This document shows, piece by piece, positions 48,846 through 63,014 of a stretch of 64,000 bases of DNA. The stretch spans positions 11,476,501-11,540,500 of the forward strand of contig NC_052665.1 in assembly GCF_016802725.1 (NCBI RefSeq). The letters run 5' to 3'. Each line of letters begins with the position of its first letter. Within the stretch, counting starts at the first letter, position 1. Made by a program: the position numbers and the translations under genes. The notes beneath the pieces are model-generated. The model made no database searches. It was given only the letters and a program-made list of their open reading frames with translations, and was not told the DNA's origin. This DNA is from Solenopsis invicta (lineage: Eukaryota > Arthropoda > Insecta > Hymenoptera > Formicidae).

Positions 48846-50439
48846 CTGAAATATAGAACCAATCAAAGAAAAAGATCTCAATGATATCTTAGTATCACCG
48901 AAATTCTTTTTCATTAATTTTAAATTTAGTTGATTGTTCAATATTTCTTCACGAGTGTCACGAGGAAGACGCTTTTACGTTCAAAGCGACTTATGAACTT
49001 GTGTGTACGCGTAACAACGTTATGGATCAGGTTGTTCTCACCTTGACTGTTACGTGTCCCTTTATATCGTTCTCGAAACGAGCGTAGACGGTAAAACTCG
49101 TACTATTAACCCTGCGCCATGACTGGCTCGGGAAAGATCGCGGTCTTGCGCGATCTTAGATCGCGTTAAGCAGCATTCAACATTCAGGGCACCTTGTGTG
49201 AATATCGCCTTCTTCGTTAACTTAGGATTGCCTAACATCTCGTTTACCTAACAACTCTGATTGCGAGTCTTTTCCAGCAAGTAATTTTTATTAATGTAAC
49301 ATATTTGTACAAAATATTTATTTTTAATTAAATATACAATACATGCTAAATAATGATGACGTGATTTTGACATTAATGGTGCAAATTTAATAACAGTTGA
49401 CGTTTCATATAATTTTCATTATGTTGATGTTTATACAAACGCCATTATTTTTTAGAGTATATCATTTTCGCATGTCGCAAGCAAAAGAATTTATTAAAAA
49501 GTCATAAGAAAATATTCGATAATTAAGATAATTCCGCGATATTTTCATGGAAATTACACAATGATCAACATCTTCCAAATGCGTAAAACGATTTGGAAGT
49601 AATGACTCTGGCGTGAAACGTTAAACGACTTTAGGGCAAACGGGTCAAGTAGAAGAACCCCCGCCGTTCTCCGTCACAGAAAATCCGACTTATCCTCCGC
49701 CTCGTCACTGAGGGAGAGCGTGTCGCGCCGCTACTTCCGGCGAAGTCACGCCGGCTAATCATAAATAATTTATAATTGCCGGGAATGAGGACTAGAGAGA
49801 CTACTGAGCGCTTCTCCGTGATAGAGGCGAAGCGAGGCGCGCCGCGCGTAAATGGTGGAAATGACTCGGTTAGTTGGCCGTTTCCTCATTTGTCGTCGGC
49901 TCCGACGATAGATCGACACCCACGAGTCGATTTAAGAGATTTTGCGGAATCCCAGTCTACGCGCGGGCGAGAAAGACAAAGACCGTCACCCAGAAGATAT
50001 GAGTGACGATTGTCGTACGCTCTGGCATGGATGCTACGCGTAAATGGCTCGTATCCTCCACCCACGTATCATCCTCGTGAGGTTCGTCTCTTCCTCTCGC
50101 AGAAGGACATCTCACTCAGACCCAGCGAATCACCGCGACGATGAAGCAATTTGGGAATCAAGTTTGTATTCAGCATTTAAAAAATTACAAAATAGTACTA
50201 GTCCAATTCTGACCCTGTTATTTTTTGTTAATTTGCGTTATTAAAACTATCACATTGTACTTTTTAGACAATTATTATAATACTGAAATAAAAATACAAT
50301 ATTTTGCTGAAATTTAAGATTATCAGATTTTTTCAAAAAATTGTACAACCAAAATTATCATTGTTTTATATATAAGCACTATAATTTTTTGTTTATACTA
50401 AAACAAGATTGTTAAATAACATATTACTTTTAATTTGGT

Positions 50440-50600
50440 ACTAATATTTGTTACCTACTGTTTTTTCTGTACATAAAAAAATTTTCTTTTACTAAATCAT
50501 TAATAACATAGACTTCAAAGAATTTTACTACATTATACTAAATTTTATTAAAATTATAATAAACTTCTTTAAAATGGATCCATGTTTTCCCACGATTAAA
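50440..50600. repeat. Dispersed repeat with TCCATGTT.TCCCA end, copy 1
   Basis: ATTATAATAAACTTCTTTAA then ATCCATGTTTTCCCACG. The same order occurs at 59480-59520 (ATTATAATAAAGTTCTTCTA then ATCCATGTTATCCCAAA). The ACTAAATTTTATTAAAATT interior is shared with 61370-61470. Confidence 0.5.
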
Positions 50601-51593
50601 TATCATGTAAAAAGAGATATTTATGATTTATAATCCATATAAAAATCCAGATAAAAAACTTATTCTTTTACATTGAGCAACACGTTGCGAACATCTATCA
50701 AGGCATTCGCCCAATTGGCACTGACTCACATGTCCTGACAACTTTTCAGATGGTTGTTGAGAGAATTACGTTAGAGAAAGGCTGTCTAGGTGTGAAAGAA
50801 CATAATCAATCATAATCACACGTGCAGCAAAAGCTAGAAAAGCACTTTGATAAATTAATCTATAAATATATTTGCTACTGTGTGCTATCATACTTAATAT
50901 TAAGTGATTCTTAGAAATTCCTGGACGTAGGGTGAGAGATATCGGTTCGAGAAAGAGTTTTGGTTCGAGAGATCACTCATTTAGCCCGCGATTGCATCCG
51001 ATCAGCGACGATGTATCATCGAGACGAAAATAGGCGCATTTAGCTACGCGAGCTGCCGATGCACGCGCGTTGGCGACCTGTGCATCGCGTCGCGTCCCGC
51101 TGACTGTTGTCGCCTCGTGTGCCCCCGGGACTATTTATAGGAACGCTTCGACGACGCTTATTAATAGGGGCCCAACTTAACGCCTTCGTTAATTGTGACT
51201 TATGCCGGATCGCGCGCGTGCCTCGCGCGGATTTTCGCGCCAGTGGCGTAGCGCGAATCCACGGCAGCGCGTGAACAATCAAATGCGGAACAATCAAATG
51301 CGGAAAGTGTTCTCTTCGTTTTTTCTATTTAATTTTCTAACGAGTTTTTTCTATTATCTTTTTGATTAATGTGAAGAAACTAAAAGATTTCCGTTTTCTC
51401 GCAGAACAGAAAAAAACATTATCAAATTAAAACTAATAATATTTTCTATTTAATAATCTCATTTAGCATTGTCTCATATATGAGCAAAAAATTATATCCT
51501 CTCACTTATATATAAAATAATGATATTTTGCTTATATATAATTTAAAAAATTCGATAATTTTTAGTTTTAGCAAAAAAAATAATTTATTTCAA

Positions 51594-51857
51594 TATTATA
51601 ATAGTCATCTAAAGAGCACAATATGGTTGTGCTCTTTGTAATAATCATAACATTGAAAATTTTTAATTCTTTGAATATATTGTTATTTTCTATCAAATCT
51701 CTTTTCCCTTTCAACACATGAAAATTACTATATTGGTTAATATATTAATAATAACAACATACTTTTCTTGCTGAAATTATATAAAATTTCTTCACATAAA
51801 CAAGTTATGTCTATTTAACGTTATATAATAACATTTCAATATTTAATATTTCGAAAA
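51594..51857. repeat. Dispersed repeat, copy 2 (AGCACAATATGGTTGT family)
   Basis: Partner of 31551-31800. The preceding 51500-51545 (CTTATATATAAAATAATGAT and GCTTATATATAATTTAAA) also matches 63519-63566, so the unit may be larger with three copies in the window. Confidence 0.5.
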
Positions 51858-54800
51858 TGGAGACTTACAGAATAAAAGAACATTCTGTTATTTTTTTCAT
51901 GCGGATTCTGTCATGAGACAGAATTGTGTCGCGTTCGTTAAAAACGTTCACATGTATTTAAAGTGAAATAGACTTTATTACATAAAATTCGAGAGTATTA
52001 TCTTTCTAGCCATAAATTAGGTAATTTTGAAAAATCAATGGGAGGTCATTGTACTGTACTGATTTAGCGGGACGCTCAGATTTCGTACGATCCTTTCGAG
52101 CATTGACATTGGTGTTTGACACTGAGCAGTGGCTCATGGTAAATGTTCGCGCTGTCCACTTGCCATTACGAAGTAAAATTATCGTTGCTGTTACCGACGA
52201 CAGAGTTTAATAGCGCGTTTGTCAGGAAGCTATTTTGTATCAACTTCTTCTTGGTGATCGTCATCAATCGCAACTTGCTTAAAGGCATATGTATGTGTGT
52301 GACTACAGATCAGTTATTTATCGCACAAGGATAAACATTTTACACGGGAAAATTTGCGCAAGTAATAATATTTCACGTTGACTCGCCAGGCTCAATTTAC
52401 ACGCAGCGAGTGACTTGAGAACTCCAGCAAGAGTTTGAAAATCCTCAGATAGGAACATCAGAAAAAAAATGATAAGAGTAAATCATATTTCATAGAGATT
52501 TTTGTTATGTAAAGACGCAATACAAACAATGCCTTCGGACATAGAACTAAATCTTAGTGCTGATATATACAATATTTATTGTGTGATTTTATACATGAAC
52601 CTTTTCAAGTTCATGAAACTACATATTAAATAATTTTTCAATCTTAAAACACAATTGTAAATTGAACAAGAAATAGTAATGTCACATTATTAAAAATCAA
52701 TTTTATAATAAATGATGTTAACAAGCATCTAATGTGGCAATGAGAAATCTTTCTAAAATAATGTAACTGTACCCTGTATGGCCTAGTATCCAATATCTAT
52801 TTGTTGTTTTTAAATAGTTGCCTTTTCCGGCAAATTATAACTTCTTGAAGGTTAAAATCAAATTCAGCAGCTCAAAAGAAATATAGAAATAAAAAACATA
52901 GTTTTTACTTGCTATTACAAAGTCCAAAATTTATCCATTTTATCCATCATCCTTTAGTAAAATTTATCTGAAGTATAATACAATTCTTCGAAGTCCATCT
53001 TGTGAAAAACTATGGCACTGCCATAATTTTTAACCTCTAAGATGAAAATTTCTTCGTGTGTATTTCAATGTTACGTATACTTCTATTTTCAAATGTGCAT
53101 CTGCAGATCGCGAATTTACTAATACTTTCCTAAAATTACGCGTTGAAAATAAATGCTGCAAATATGCAGCTCACCGCTAGAGGATCAATAATATCTGAAT
53201 TTACATAATAAATTCTTTACAATTTTCGGGATAAAATGAGATTGCAGAGATGCATGTAAATCAAAATTATTAAATTGTAGTTTAATTTTCATGTTATTAC
53301 ATTTTTCGATTCTTCATAAAAGCTACTTTTTATGTCAAGCAAGTAAGCGGTGCACAGTTTGGGAGATCTTATAAATGTTTGTAAATTCACCTAGTAAATT
53401 TTTGAGCACTAAAATCTGCTTTCGACTACAGCTATTCTTGTTATTTAAATGTGTTGATATATTTCCCAGTCATACTAAGATTTCGTTTATATCAAATTCA
53501 CATATATTTGAATTATAATTAGAATTAAATGCTTGAGTAGAATAAATGATATGTCACGTCGTGTTTCGAGGGACCAGATTCTGCACGTGTAACGTCGCCA
53601 CGTGTCTGCTATAACAGAGCGCGATTAGTCAGCAACTTCTGATCGAGTTGAGGGACCCAAAAATAAGAAATGAAAGAAGAAAGAGTGATCACCGCGAACA
53701 GTATTGATGCTAAAGGTAATGAAACGAGACGCGATAAATGCGTTATCCGCACTCCTTTTCATCGCTGTGATAAGTGCTGTACACAGAGTGATAACGCCAA
53801 GCTGAGACAACACTCAGCTGATGAAATATGCGTGGACAACAGATTCCTTCTACTGTGTTGAACAATTAAGTACAAGAAATGTAAGTACAACCAGAAGTAT
53901 CAAGTTGCTTGCTTTAAATTGTCTTAAATCAATACAAATTGCATTTATTTACATTTTCAATAATTAAAAGTTTTGCAATTTCGTCAAATAGAAAGTTCCT
54001 CATGTAAGTCTGTTAAAATTCGTCCGTGGCAAATGAAAAGTTATGGAATGAGATGAAGAAGCGTAACGAGTAATGTCCACTTCGTGGAAAAGTATGGTGA
54101 CGGAACTTCAGGTAGATGAAAAGTAGACGGATGTAGAAGATAAAAGAAAGGTAACGGAAAAAGGCGAGAGAAAAAAAAAATATATATGTTTAGAGAAAAA
54201 GAGAGAGAGAGAAATTGCGTCCAGACCTTTAGATTTGTGTTGCTCGTCATGTGACGGTTCCTTGTGCGCATGAATTTTTCCTATCAGCAATTCCAGTCGT
54301 GAACTGTTGCCTTTGAAGAGCATCCTGTCCTTTTCGTTTCTTGGTGTTCACCTTAATCAATTTTCAGTTTGTTAACAAAAAGTCCACGCCATATGTTCGA
54401 CGTGAATTGTCAAACTATCGTCACCGAAGTATCGATGTAGAATCACAAATCAACATTCGAACTGTGGGTGCTGTTGTTCGGAGCAAATAAGATACGTTGA
54501 AATTGTGAGATTGGTGCGAAAATACCTCAGTAATCTAAAGAATCAGCTGAGGTCACACAGACCAGATCGATAAGTTCGCCAATAAATTAAGACCGATTGA
54601 AAGAAACAACGAGAATATTGATCCAAGTGTTATTAAAGCGTATCGATTAAAATGTCATTAAATGAAATGTCTCCATACGTTAATTAACAAACAGCTCTCG
54701 ATGGTCCCAATTTAAGGCACTGTCTATTCGTTCTTAAAATGTCTTTTTAAAATAATTTAATTGTCACCGCACACACTGCACGTCAAACTCACGTTCCAAG

Positions 54801-55154
54801 ACGACGTTTTTCGAATTCTCAATCGTCACACAATTTATTCACTCATCCTCCAAATATGTACGTCAGGTGTCAGAGGGTTTCTCAATTACTTGTCGGTCTT
54901 CCGTAATTTTCGTCGAGCGAAGAGACACGCTTGTTACACTCCGATAACCGCGTAGTGGCAGCGTCAAACTGCTTCGCTAAATCCCATCGGGTTGGTCTGG
55001 ATTGCGAGTCGACGATCGATCTACCGTCGATCGCGATACTTTGAGAACTGCGGGCCTCGTCAGTAGTCGACGCCCGGTATCTCGGGCGATCTCGAGGCGA
55101 GCGCGCGTCAAGGGGATCCCACCCGTGACTATTATCGCGCGCGATGCAAAGCGA

Positions 55155-55255
55155 TGCACGTATACGCGCGCGCGCGCACAACATACACACGCACACAACA
55201 CATATATGTACATATGTACTCGCAAGCACGCAAGTACACACATGCACACGGTCCA
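55155..55255. repeat. CG/CA/TA microsatellite cluster
   Basis: TATACGCGCGCGCGCGCACA then ACACACGCACACAACACATA and CATATGTACATATGTACTCG. Low complexity inside a GC-rich island. Confidence 0.8.
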
Positions 55256-56082
55256 AGTTCTCCACAGAAGTGGTGCCGGCAGAAAACGACGACGGCAGGA
55301 AGAAGGAAAGAGAGGGGACCGCGCGAAAAGCCGCGCGAGAGAGGCCAGGGAGTCCTCTGGGAAACCAGCCATCGCATTGGACGGTAGGCGGGCTCACACA
55401 CTAACGAGTACACCCACCTTCCGAGAACCACTGCCACCCGGCACCTATTTAACCTTTCCTCGTAACCGGCTCTTCCACCTAATCCTCCACCTCGCACGCG
55501 CGCGGTCCTCGAAGAGGACGCCAGCCTGCGAACGTGGTCCGCGTGAACCGCGAGGACTAGCTTCATGTGAGCACAAAGCGCAATCTCGAAAAAGGTTGCG
55601 GATCTTCTTCTTTGACGACTTTGTATCTTTTATGAGAAAGTAGGTTCTTCAAGAAAGTAACTCCAATGACAATGACGAAGGATTAATACCATTTTTATTA
55701 AGTATTAGTTCTTGGAACTACTGTATTAGTTCTTTTTATTTATCCTCAGCTAACACCCTGAGTGTCGTACACCAAGGCTATTTACAAAAATGCTTGGCAT
55801 TCATAAATCGTTCGCGCCTTCTCTTCCGAATATTTCAAATATATTCAACTTCTCGGTTTTCGCACTTATTTAGTCTTCTTGTTAATTTTCAAGCGTCCAT
55901 CGAATAAAGAAAAAAATTGTTCAAGTTCTATGCATTATGTACCAAGATATAGACAATTAAAAATGATCGGGTGACGTACACCCATATGTGGCAAAATATC
56001 GAATCCATAGTGTGTCAGCTGAGAATTAATCTTAAAGTACTATGTAAGTACTCTATTTCTTCTTACATTTTTATTTTATAAA

Positions 56083-56288
56083 GTGTCTGTTTTCATCCCC
56101 TTTATTTTGGAAACGCTTAAAAATTGAAAAAATCACAAAATACATATTCGATTATTTTGAGGGGCTCCTTTATTAAGAGAATTAAAAGGATAAATTAGCT
56201 CTTCAAAATAATCGGATACATATTTCGTGATTTTTCATAATTTTATACCGTTTTCAAAATACAGGGAGTAAACAGATTTTATTTATAC
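56083..56288. mobile_element. Long-TIR MITE
   Basis: Left arm AAAGTGTCTGTTTTCATCCC ... TATTTTGGAAACG ... AAAATCACAAAATACATATTC ... GATTATTTTGAGGGGCT. The inverted right arm reads AAAATCTGTTTACTCCC ... TATTTTGAAAACG ... AAAATCACGAAATATGTATCC ... GATTATTTTGAAGAGCT. Arms of about 95 bp leave almost no centre. Confidence 0.75.
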
Positions 56289-57253
56289 CCTGCATATATA
56301 TTTTTCATCAATATCTCAAATTAATGTTATTCATCGATAAAATTAAGTTTCTCTTGATATTTTTTAAGAATTTTTTAAATATTATTTTCTATTTTATAGA
56401 AAGAGAGATTGTAAGGTGCCCTTTGTAAAACCATGGGTGTATTAATTAATTATATAGTCAGTTTACTCCTTTATATATTAGATTTCTTGTTTATTTCGAT
56501 ATCATCGAGTGTAACGACCGTCTCGCCCACTAAAGCTTCTAAATCGCGTGCAATCGTTTTTTTTCGACTTCACTTCTTCGCACCCAGTATTGCGATTCAC
56601 ACGAACAATCAAACTCTGTTTGTCGAATTCACGGCGATTTCGTACGCAATGCGACTCGTTATCCGCGGTTAATACTACAAAAGCGCCGATCAGGAAACTT
56701 TCAACGGAGTATTCGACCACGAAAGAGTGCCGTTACCGTTCGGTTAACTTCGTAGAAAATAAGTCTTCGCCTTGCACAGAGAAAATCGCTCCCATTGTCG
56801 ATCAAGTTTTGCGGACGGCGTTATAAGCAGAATAAAGCATATAAAACAATATTAAAATCAGTTAAATATGATGAACTTCTGTAGTATAGTCACACATTAT
56901 CATGAATGGTTTGTTAAAATCAAATAATTGTTATAATTATTATATATAATTATATTACTATTATTATAATTATAATAATTATATTCGCTATTAATCAACG
57001 TAATTCTAGCGTATTGCATGCTGAATAATGCTTAGCACAGCCTAATTTTCAGCTTTGTCAGCATTTCGTCATGGGGAAGTTCGAGTTTACGCGACAGGGT
57101 TCTTGAGAAGACTTCAAAAAACATGAAGAACCAAATGCAGAAGAAAGAAGCCAGTTGGGGGTAAAAAAGGCGAATTTTGATGGTGAGAGGCCCCCCGCGA
57201 GTTCTGTGAAATTGTGCGGAATGGATTCTCACACGCGGCTGGAGCTCTGTACT

Positions 57254-57338
57254 ACCTTATGGGATATGTAATGACGGAGAGCACGGCATCCTATGGGGAC
57301 CCATAAGGTGCGCGATCCGTAACTCGTAAGCCGTGCTC
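57254..57338. other. Two interleaved perfect inverted repeats
   Basis: ACCTTATGGG (57254-57263) pairs with CCCATAAGGT (57300-57309). GAGCACGGC (57279-57287) pairs with GCCGTGCTC (57330-57338). The order A-B-A'-B' is that of an H-type pseudoknot, within a GC-rich island. RNA function is untested; transcription-factor sites are an alternative. Confidence 0.6.
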
Positions 57339-58384
57339 AGGAAGGCGCCGGTGCCCACCCATCGCGATTATTTATCTCATTGCGATCACGGCATTAGGTG
57401 GTCCCCGGCGTCTTTTCTCTTTTCTTTCCCTCCCTTTTATTTTTCGCCACCTCTAGCGCATCGATCGATACGCCGCTTATAATTCCTGCAGCAATATGTT
57501 CATTATTTATATACGTGTCATGCGGCTATACATAAAAATAATTCAACATCACTTAACGTTTCTTTAGATAAGATAATACAATTTTTCTCTAATTCTATGA
57601 CATATTTCTAAACTAGACAGAAAATATCACGAGACAATCTTCATCTAGTTTTCCAACCAAAGATTGACTTTAACGAAAGTTTTATTTACGGTTTAGCTAC
57701 AAAAATATTTAATACCAAAAACTATGAAAAATAATAATCTCTCTTGATACTGAGAGAAAAATGTTTGTGACTTTAATTATATGATAAAATATTATGGTTA
57801 GAAGCGCCATTTTTACAATTATTTAATTGCAATAATGTTAATAAGAATTTTATATTTATAGTTTTACTATAAATAAAAAATTTTTATAATAAATCATGAT
57901 AATTTTTAATATTAAGATACAGAGATGGTAACAATAAAATAAACGTTTTTATATAGTAAATGCAACCGCACTAATGATCATAACTATTTATTACATTCGC
58001 TTATTATTTCGTAATAGTAACTATAGCTATAATTTTGGTTAAAACACCTTAAAATAAACAATAACTGACATCGAAAATAATTAAAAATCTATTTAAATTG
58101 CAACCATTTTCTTCTCTCACTCTATTTTCTATAAATGTACTAATAATTAATGTAATAAATTAAGAACATTAGAATCATCTGAAGCGTATTTATTTTAACT
58201 CCAATATAATTTTTTTGCGATTATCACGTTTTTGTCATCAACGGTTTAATAATTTCTATGGTTTACAATATCATCGGTCTATCATCGAAGTGAACCGACA
58301 AAGAGTTCACTCAGTCTTGATTGAGATGAAAATTGTGCGGTCTGTCCCATCGAGACAAAACCGTAAACCGAAGAAATAAAAAAT

Positions 58385-58412
58385 CAGAGAGAAAGAGAGA
58401 GAGAGAGAGAGA
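58385..58412. repeat. GA microsatellite
   Basis: CAGAGAGAAAGAGAGAGAGA then GAGAGA. Simple sequence; GAGA-factor binding is possible but not shown. Confidence 0.85.
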
Positions 58413-59329
58413 TCGAGCTTAAAGATCGCCATCTTAGCCACGCACGTTCGAGCATGCACGAGTTATCTTAAATGACTGCGAAAATGCCTTTGTCTACGAT
58501 TATATCTGTGCTCTCACGATTTTACACTCTCAAACAATGATGCTCTGCGAGTCCCGTTACGAGCAGTATTTGCGACGCGAATGAGAAGAAAAAGAGGAAT
58601 CGACGGAGGCGCAATTTGTCAAGGGATCGGCCTTGTCGTAAGGAGAGAAAAGAAAAAGAAAAATCGTTAGACGTTAATAAGGATGCGCGATAAGGGTAAC
58701 CGTAATCGCGACCTGCGACGTGAATTCTCCGTAATTCGAGCGACCGAATCGTTGTGGGAGGCACCTTAATAAGGCGCATGTGCAAGCGAAGACGATGTTG
58801 CGAGCGACTCCGCCTACGCCCTTCCGCGTGTCTCGCTCACTCGTGGTGCACGCGTTTTCTCCTTATCGCCGCGTTCGTGTTCCCACACGCGCGCGCTACC
58901 ACCCACGTGCACGTTACGCAACGTACGCTTGTAGGCTCCCACCACCGGAGAACGCGCCACGCGCGATTTCATTCATAGCCACGGCGCGTCCATGCGCGTG
59001 TTAAGCGATGCTCACACGCGAAAGATTCGTCAATGAAGCGACCGGCCGTTCGATCGTCGATTCGCTTCTTATACATATGTTGACCGATTTATACATGGAG
59101 AAGTTCGTGGTACCATTTTACTAAATACTTTGTAAAAAAATAGCAAAATAACAGAAATCATACAACGAGCGTGTGTAAGATGTTATACATGTGAAAATTC
59201 TATTAAAACAGAATTAGAGCAAATATGATTAATACAGAGTGCAAATTTTCTTTTATTTACCTAAAGGTAAATTTGAAAGTCCTAACAATCACGGGACAAC
59301 ATAAATTTTGAAAACGTTTTATATAGTTT

Positions 59330-59520
59330 TAGCAAAAGTTAGTAAAATTATGCTAAATTTTTTACTATAATTATAGTAAACTACAGCATAGATAATAGAC
59401 TATTTATATGTAAATTATGACAAATTTATAATAATTTTAGTACAGTTGTAAATTTGACTGAATCGTAATAACTTTTACTAAAATTATAATAAAGTTCTTC
59501 TAATCCATGTTATCCCAAAC
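59330..59520. repeat. Dispersed repeat with TCCATGTT.TCCCA end, copy 2
   Basis: Matches 50440-50600 at its right end; AGTAAAATTATGCTAAATTT on the left resembles 61370-61470. Confidence 0.5.
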
Positions 59521-61369
59521 TTGCCATAATTTTGAGGATAAATTCTAAGAAAAAATGCTCTTCGTATACAAAAAAAATACGTTGAATTCAATAGATATTA
59601 TAGATTATCATTTTTTTGGTAAAGAATCAGCATTTCCGAGCTGTATTGAATGCACACTGCAAGGTATAACTGTGTTTCGCTCAAAACTGCAGTTTGCGGT
59701 TAAATCCTTGATGATAGGCGCCCAATCACTTCACTTACGCAAAATCTATTTCGTTTGATACGCTTTCGATCCGTGGGCGATGAACTAGCTTCCGCTTGAT
59801 CTTGGTGACGCAAGGTCGCTACACTGCTGCATTACCGTTTCACTATTTGCGGTCGGCAGATCACACGGAAACCGTAGGAATCGTGCCTCGATATTCACGA
59901 AGAGGCCTGTGAGAACGCGGGCCACCAGACCGTACGACGTTCCTTCATGAATTTATTAGATTGAGACTTTCTCACGCAAGCATCTCGAAGGAGATCCACG
60001 AGACGCGGAAGTGGCGCGCCGTTTCCATCGTTCTCATGACTTTCTCGATCGTCTAATATTTAGACGAATAAAAACCAAAATAATTTGTTTATTTAGAAAC
60101 AAATATTGCGCAAATGCGCTTTTTGTTTTTCTATACCAAAATATATCTATTATATTTTTAATTTCATGGTGTATGTAAAATTGTGTAAAAAAAAAAAAAA
60201 ACACAAATGTAATTAAATCGTTTATTTGAAAAACGACAAGTTAATTTTGGTCGAAATTAAGATATTAGGGAATTCAGAAGAAGATAGCATACAACTTCCT
60301 TCAATAACTACATAAGTTAAATATTTTTTCCTTAGATATTAAAATTATACTAAAAAAGAATTTTGAAAACTATGAAATATTGAGTGAAATAGTGGTAATT
60401 AAATGTTCGCTTAATATAATAAAAAATAATTTTATTTTTCTAAACATCTAGTATGCATCAAACAATTAATTATATTATTAAATTGAAAAAAGTTTTTTAT
60501 GGTCAACTAAACATATTTAACATCATTTTTTTGCTTTAATAAATAAATATTAGATAGTAAATAAAATAATTAATTTTCAAACTTAGGAAATATTTTTTTT
60601 AATCAAGGAAATGATGTTACAATAAAATAATTATAATTTGCTTAAGCATATAAAAAATTTGTTTTCTGTGTATGTTTGATGAAACTTAATAAATAAATAG
60701 AAAAACAAAATTATTTTTGCTATAAACAATATTTTTCAGCAGTTAAAATTTTTATTTTTTTTAAATTTTATTTTTCATTATATAATTCTTGACAAATTTT
60801 CTTGGATATATTATTTTTTTGCGTCAGCCATTAATTATCTGGGTTCCCTCGGATACCGCTGTACCACGAAACGGTAAATTTAAATCCGGATACAGGGCCG
60901 TTTCATCGAGATAACTTCCGACCGGTCGCGGAATTACGCGACTGGCAGGAAGCGAGCTGACCGGAAGTGCCACTACTCTCTTAGACGGTGCACCCTCGAC
61001 CATTTATCTCGGTAGTAGAGAATAGGCGAGACAAACCCGAAACACCCCGTTAAGTCTTAAGTCGCCAGGGCATTAACAAGCCGGTCTTTAAGACTTTGGA
61101 TTAGTGGCGACAGACGGGAAGGTCTTATCTTCCGGAGTGTTAATTAGTGCCGACATACTACGTGGTAAGGAGTCCAGCAAAGTTTAGAATTATCTACAAT
61201 TGTGTGGATAGAGAATGAAAATCCGATAACACAAGATAAATAACATGTCAACTGAGCTAAAATATGATTATAAGTAGAAAGATTTTTTTTTTAAAAGTTA
61301 CCCTTAAATTTCCGATCATCAACATAACATCAAAGAATTTTGTTTATCATTTTAGTAAAATTTACTGTA

Positions 61370-61470
61370 CAAATTTGCTAAAATTTAATAAAATTTAGTA
61401 CAATTGTCGTACATTTTTAAAACTATAATAAAAGTTACTATAATATAATAATTTCATTTAAATTTAGAAG
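61370..61470. repeat. Dispersed TAAAATTTAG-rich repeat, partial copy
   Basis: AAATTTGCTAAAATTTAATA and AAATTTAGTACAATTGTCGT with ACTATAATAAAAGTTACTA. Related by word order to the copies at 50440 and 59330. Confidence 0.4.
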
Positions 61471-63014
61471 AGGAAAGTTGCCAATATCGACATAGATCTT
61501 CTAAAGCAAATACTTTCTTATTTCTCGTAAACTACTTTATTAACAGAAGAAACACGGAAGACGTGAGATACGTAAGATGATGACATACCGTAAATCCATT
61601 AAAAAATATTTTATTTAACAATTTGACGATTTTGTAGCTTCTAGAAGATTAGATTATTTCAAGGTTATTTCAAGAATTCATCAAGAACTATAATGTTGTG
61701 GCCACGGTCCTTCGAGAGGATCCTTTCAAAGATATTTCAAGAGTGACTTGCATAATCTGGTGGAAACCCTCTGTGTAGCGTATCTAATGGATGAATTTAC
61801 ACGATGCTGACTAAATGATTTTGGGTCCGAATTCGGAAAATTCCAGTAGCAAAGTCTCGCACAGCGGAGTCAGTGGGCCGCCCATATCGTCCATCAGCGT
61901 ACCTACCGCAACATTTTCTAATGATTTATTGATTACTTCTTATGATAAACTCTTTACACGTAAGATTTAAAAATATCTGTTTGTTTAATAAAATTCTATT
62001 TTCAATCAATGGTTTAATTTATGATACACAATTAAATTTGTAATGCTACACAATTTTCCAATTATTAATATAATTTACATTAATTTAAATCTATATTTTA
62101 TAAATTTTTAAGAATCTAAAATGCTAATCAAACTTTGATATTGCTCCATTGATACAAATTAATATTCGTGTCTCTTAATCATTTATGTATATTGAAAATT
62201 TCGAAAATTGTGCTTCGTTAGCAGAACTAATCCAGACTATTTCTAGAAAATCGAGCCTTTCAGCATCCTCTTCGTGATTCGTAAACTCGATCGTACAGTG
62301 GTCGTGATACAAACTCATTTATTTTTTTTCCAGACGTTTCTTTCCTGCCAAGATTTACTGGTACCCCGTTCGAACGTACGCATCTTTCCGGTATTTCAAC
62401 CCCGAGGAACCCCTAACTACTTTTTCGCCGAACAAACGAAACGAAAGCGCGTAGTATGGTCGATCACGAAGAGGTTGGGCAGGTGAGCTCTTAATACGTT
62501 GTTGGGGGGCCCCGATATCAAAGCCGACCGCTTCAAGGATTCGTCCCAAGGGATTCGACGCGACCACCGTTCGTCATTAAGGCCCACTGGACCGTTTATT
62601 TCCAGCAACGGGTCTACAGACGAATCACTGAAAAACAAACGTTCGGTACCGCCCGTAACCACCTACGATATTACCTGAACTATACGGGCGTGTCGTAATT
62701 TCGATTTCACTGGTTACACCTGGCACATCTCCGCACTATAATTAACACATTAATCTGTCACTTCCCTAACGTGCATATATGTATTTGCTTTTAACAATAA
62801 TTTTCGAATCTACTTCTGTCTAAAATAATAATAATTTTTTTTTATTTAATTTGTTACATATATTTTTATTGATCTTTGACATAAGATTGCAGCTCAACGG
62901 TGCATAACATTATTTAGTTTGGTACACTGCGAAGGGTGGATCCATTACGGCGCGTGCTCTTCGGTCACGCATCGATTGCGGGGACCATGGAAGTACAACG
63001 AGACTGGGACTCAC

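Larger units (their letters stand above)
48846..63014 (-). other. Presumed giant 5' intron of the Oaz/ZNF423 homolog
   Basis: Fourteen kilobases without a recognisable protein. AT-rich DNA alternates with GC-richer islands at about 49600-50150, 50990-51260, 54890-55560, 57180-57480, 58430-59060, 59760-60050, 60840-61180 and 62330-62700. Long open frames at 55002-55643 and on the opposite strand reflect base composition and show no domain. The pattern fits a developmental gene with clustered enhancers or alternative promoters; this is inference. Confidence 0.45.

Noticed and set aside
53670..53861. 63-codon plus frame with several Cys and His
   Set aside because: Cys/His spacing does not fit a zinc finger, and there are no splice or promoter signals in support.
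54882..55643. Several long overlapping open frames on both strands (up to 213 codons)
   Set aside because: They lie in a GC-rich island with CA/CG microsatellites. The predicted proteins are Arg/His/Thr-rich, lack domains and overlap in most frames, as expected from composition.
62355..62662. Overlapping minus frames of 70 and 81 codons upstream of the zinc-finger gene
   Set aside because: Tested as a missing N-terminal exon, but there is no finger motif or phase-compatible donor.
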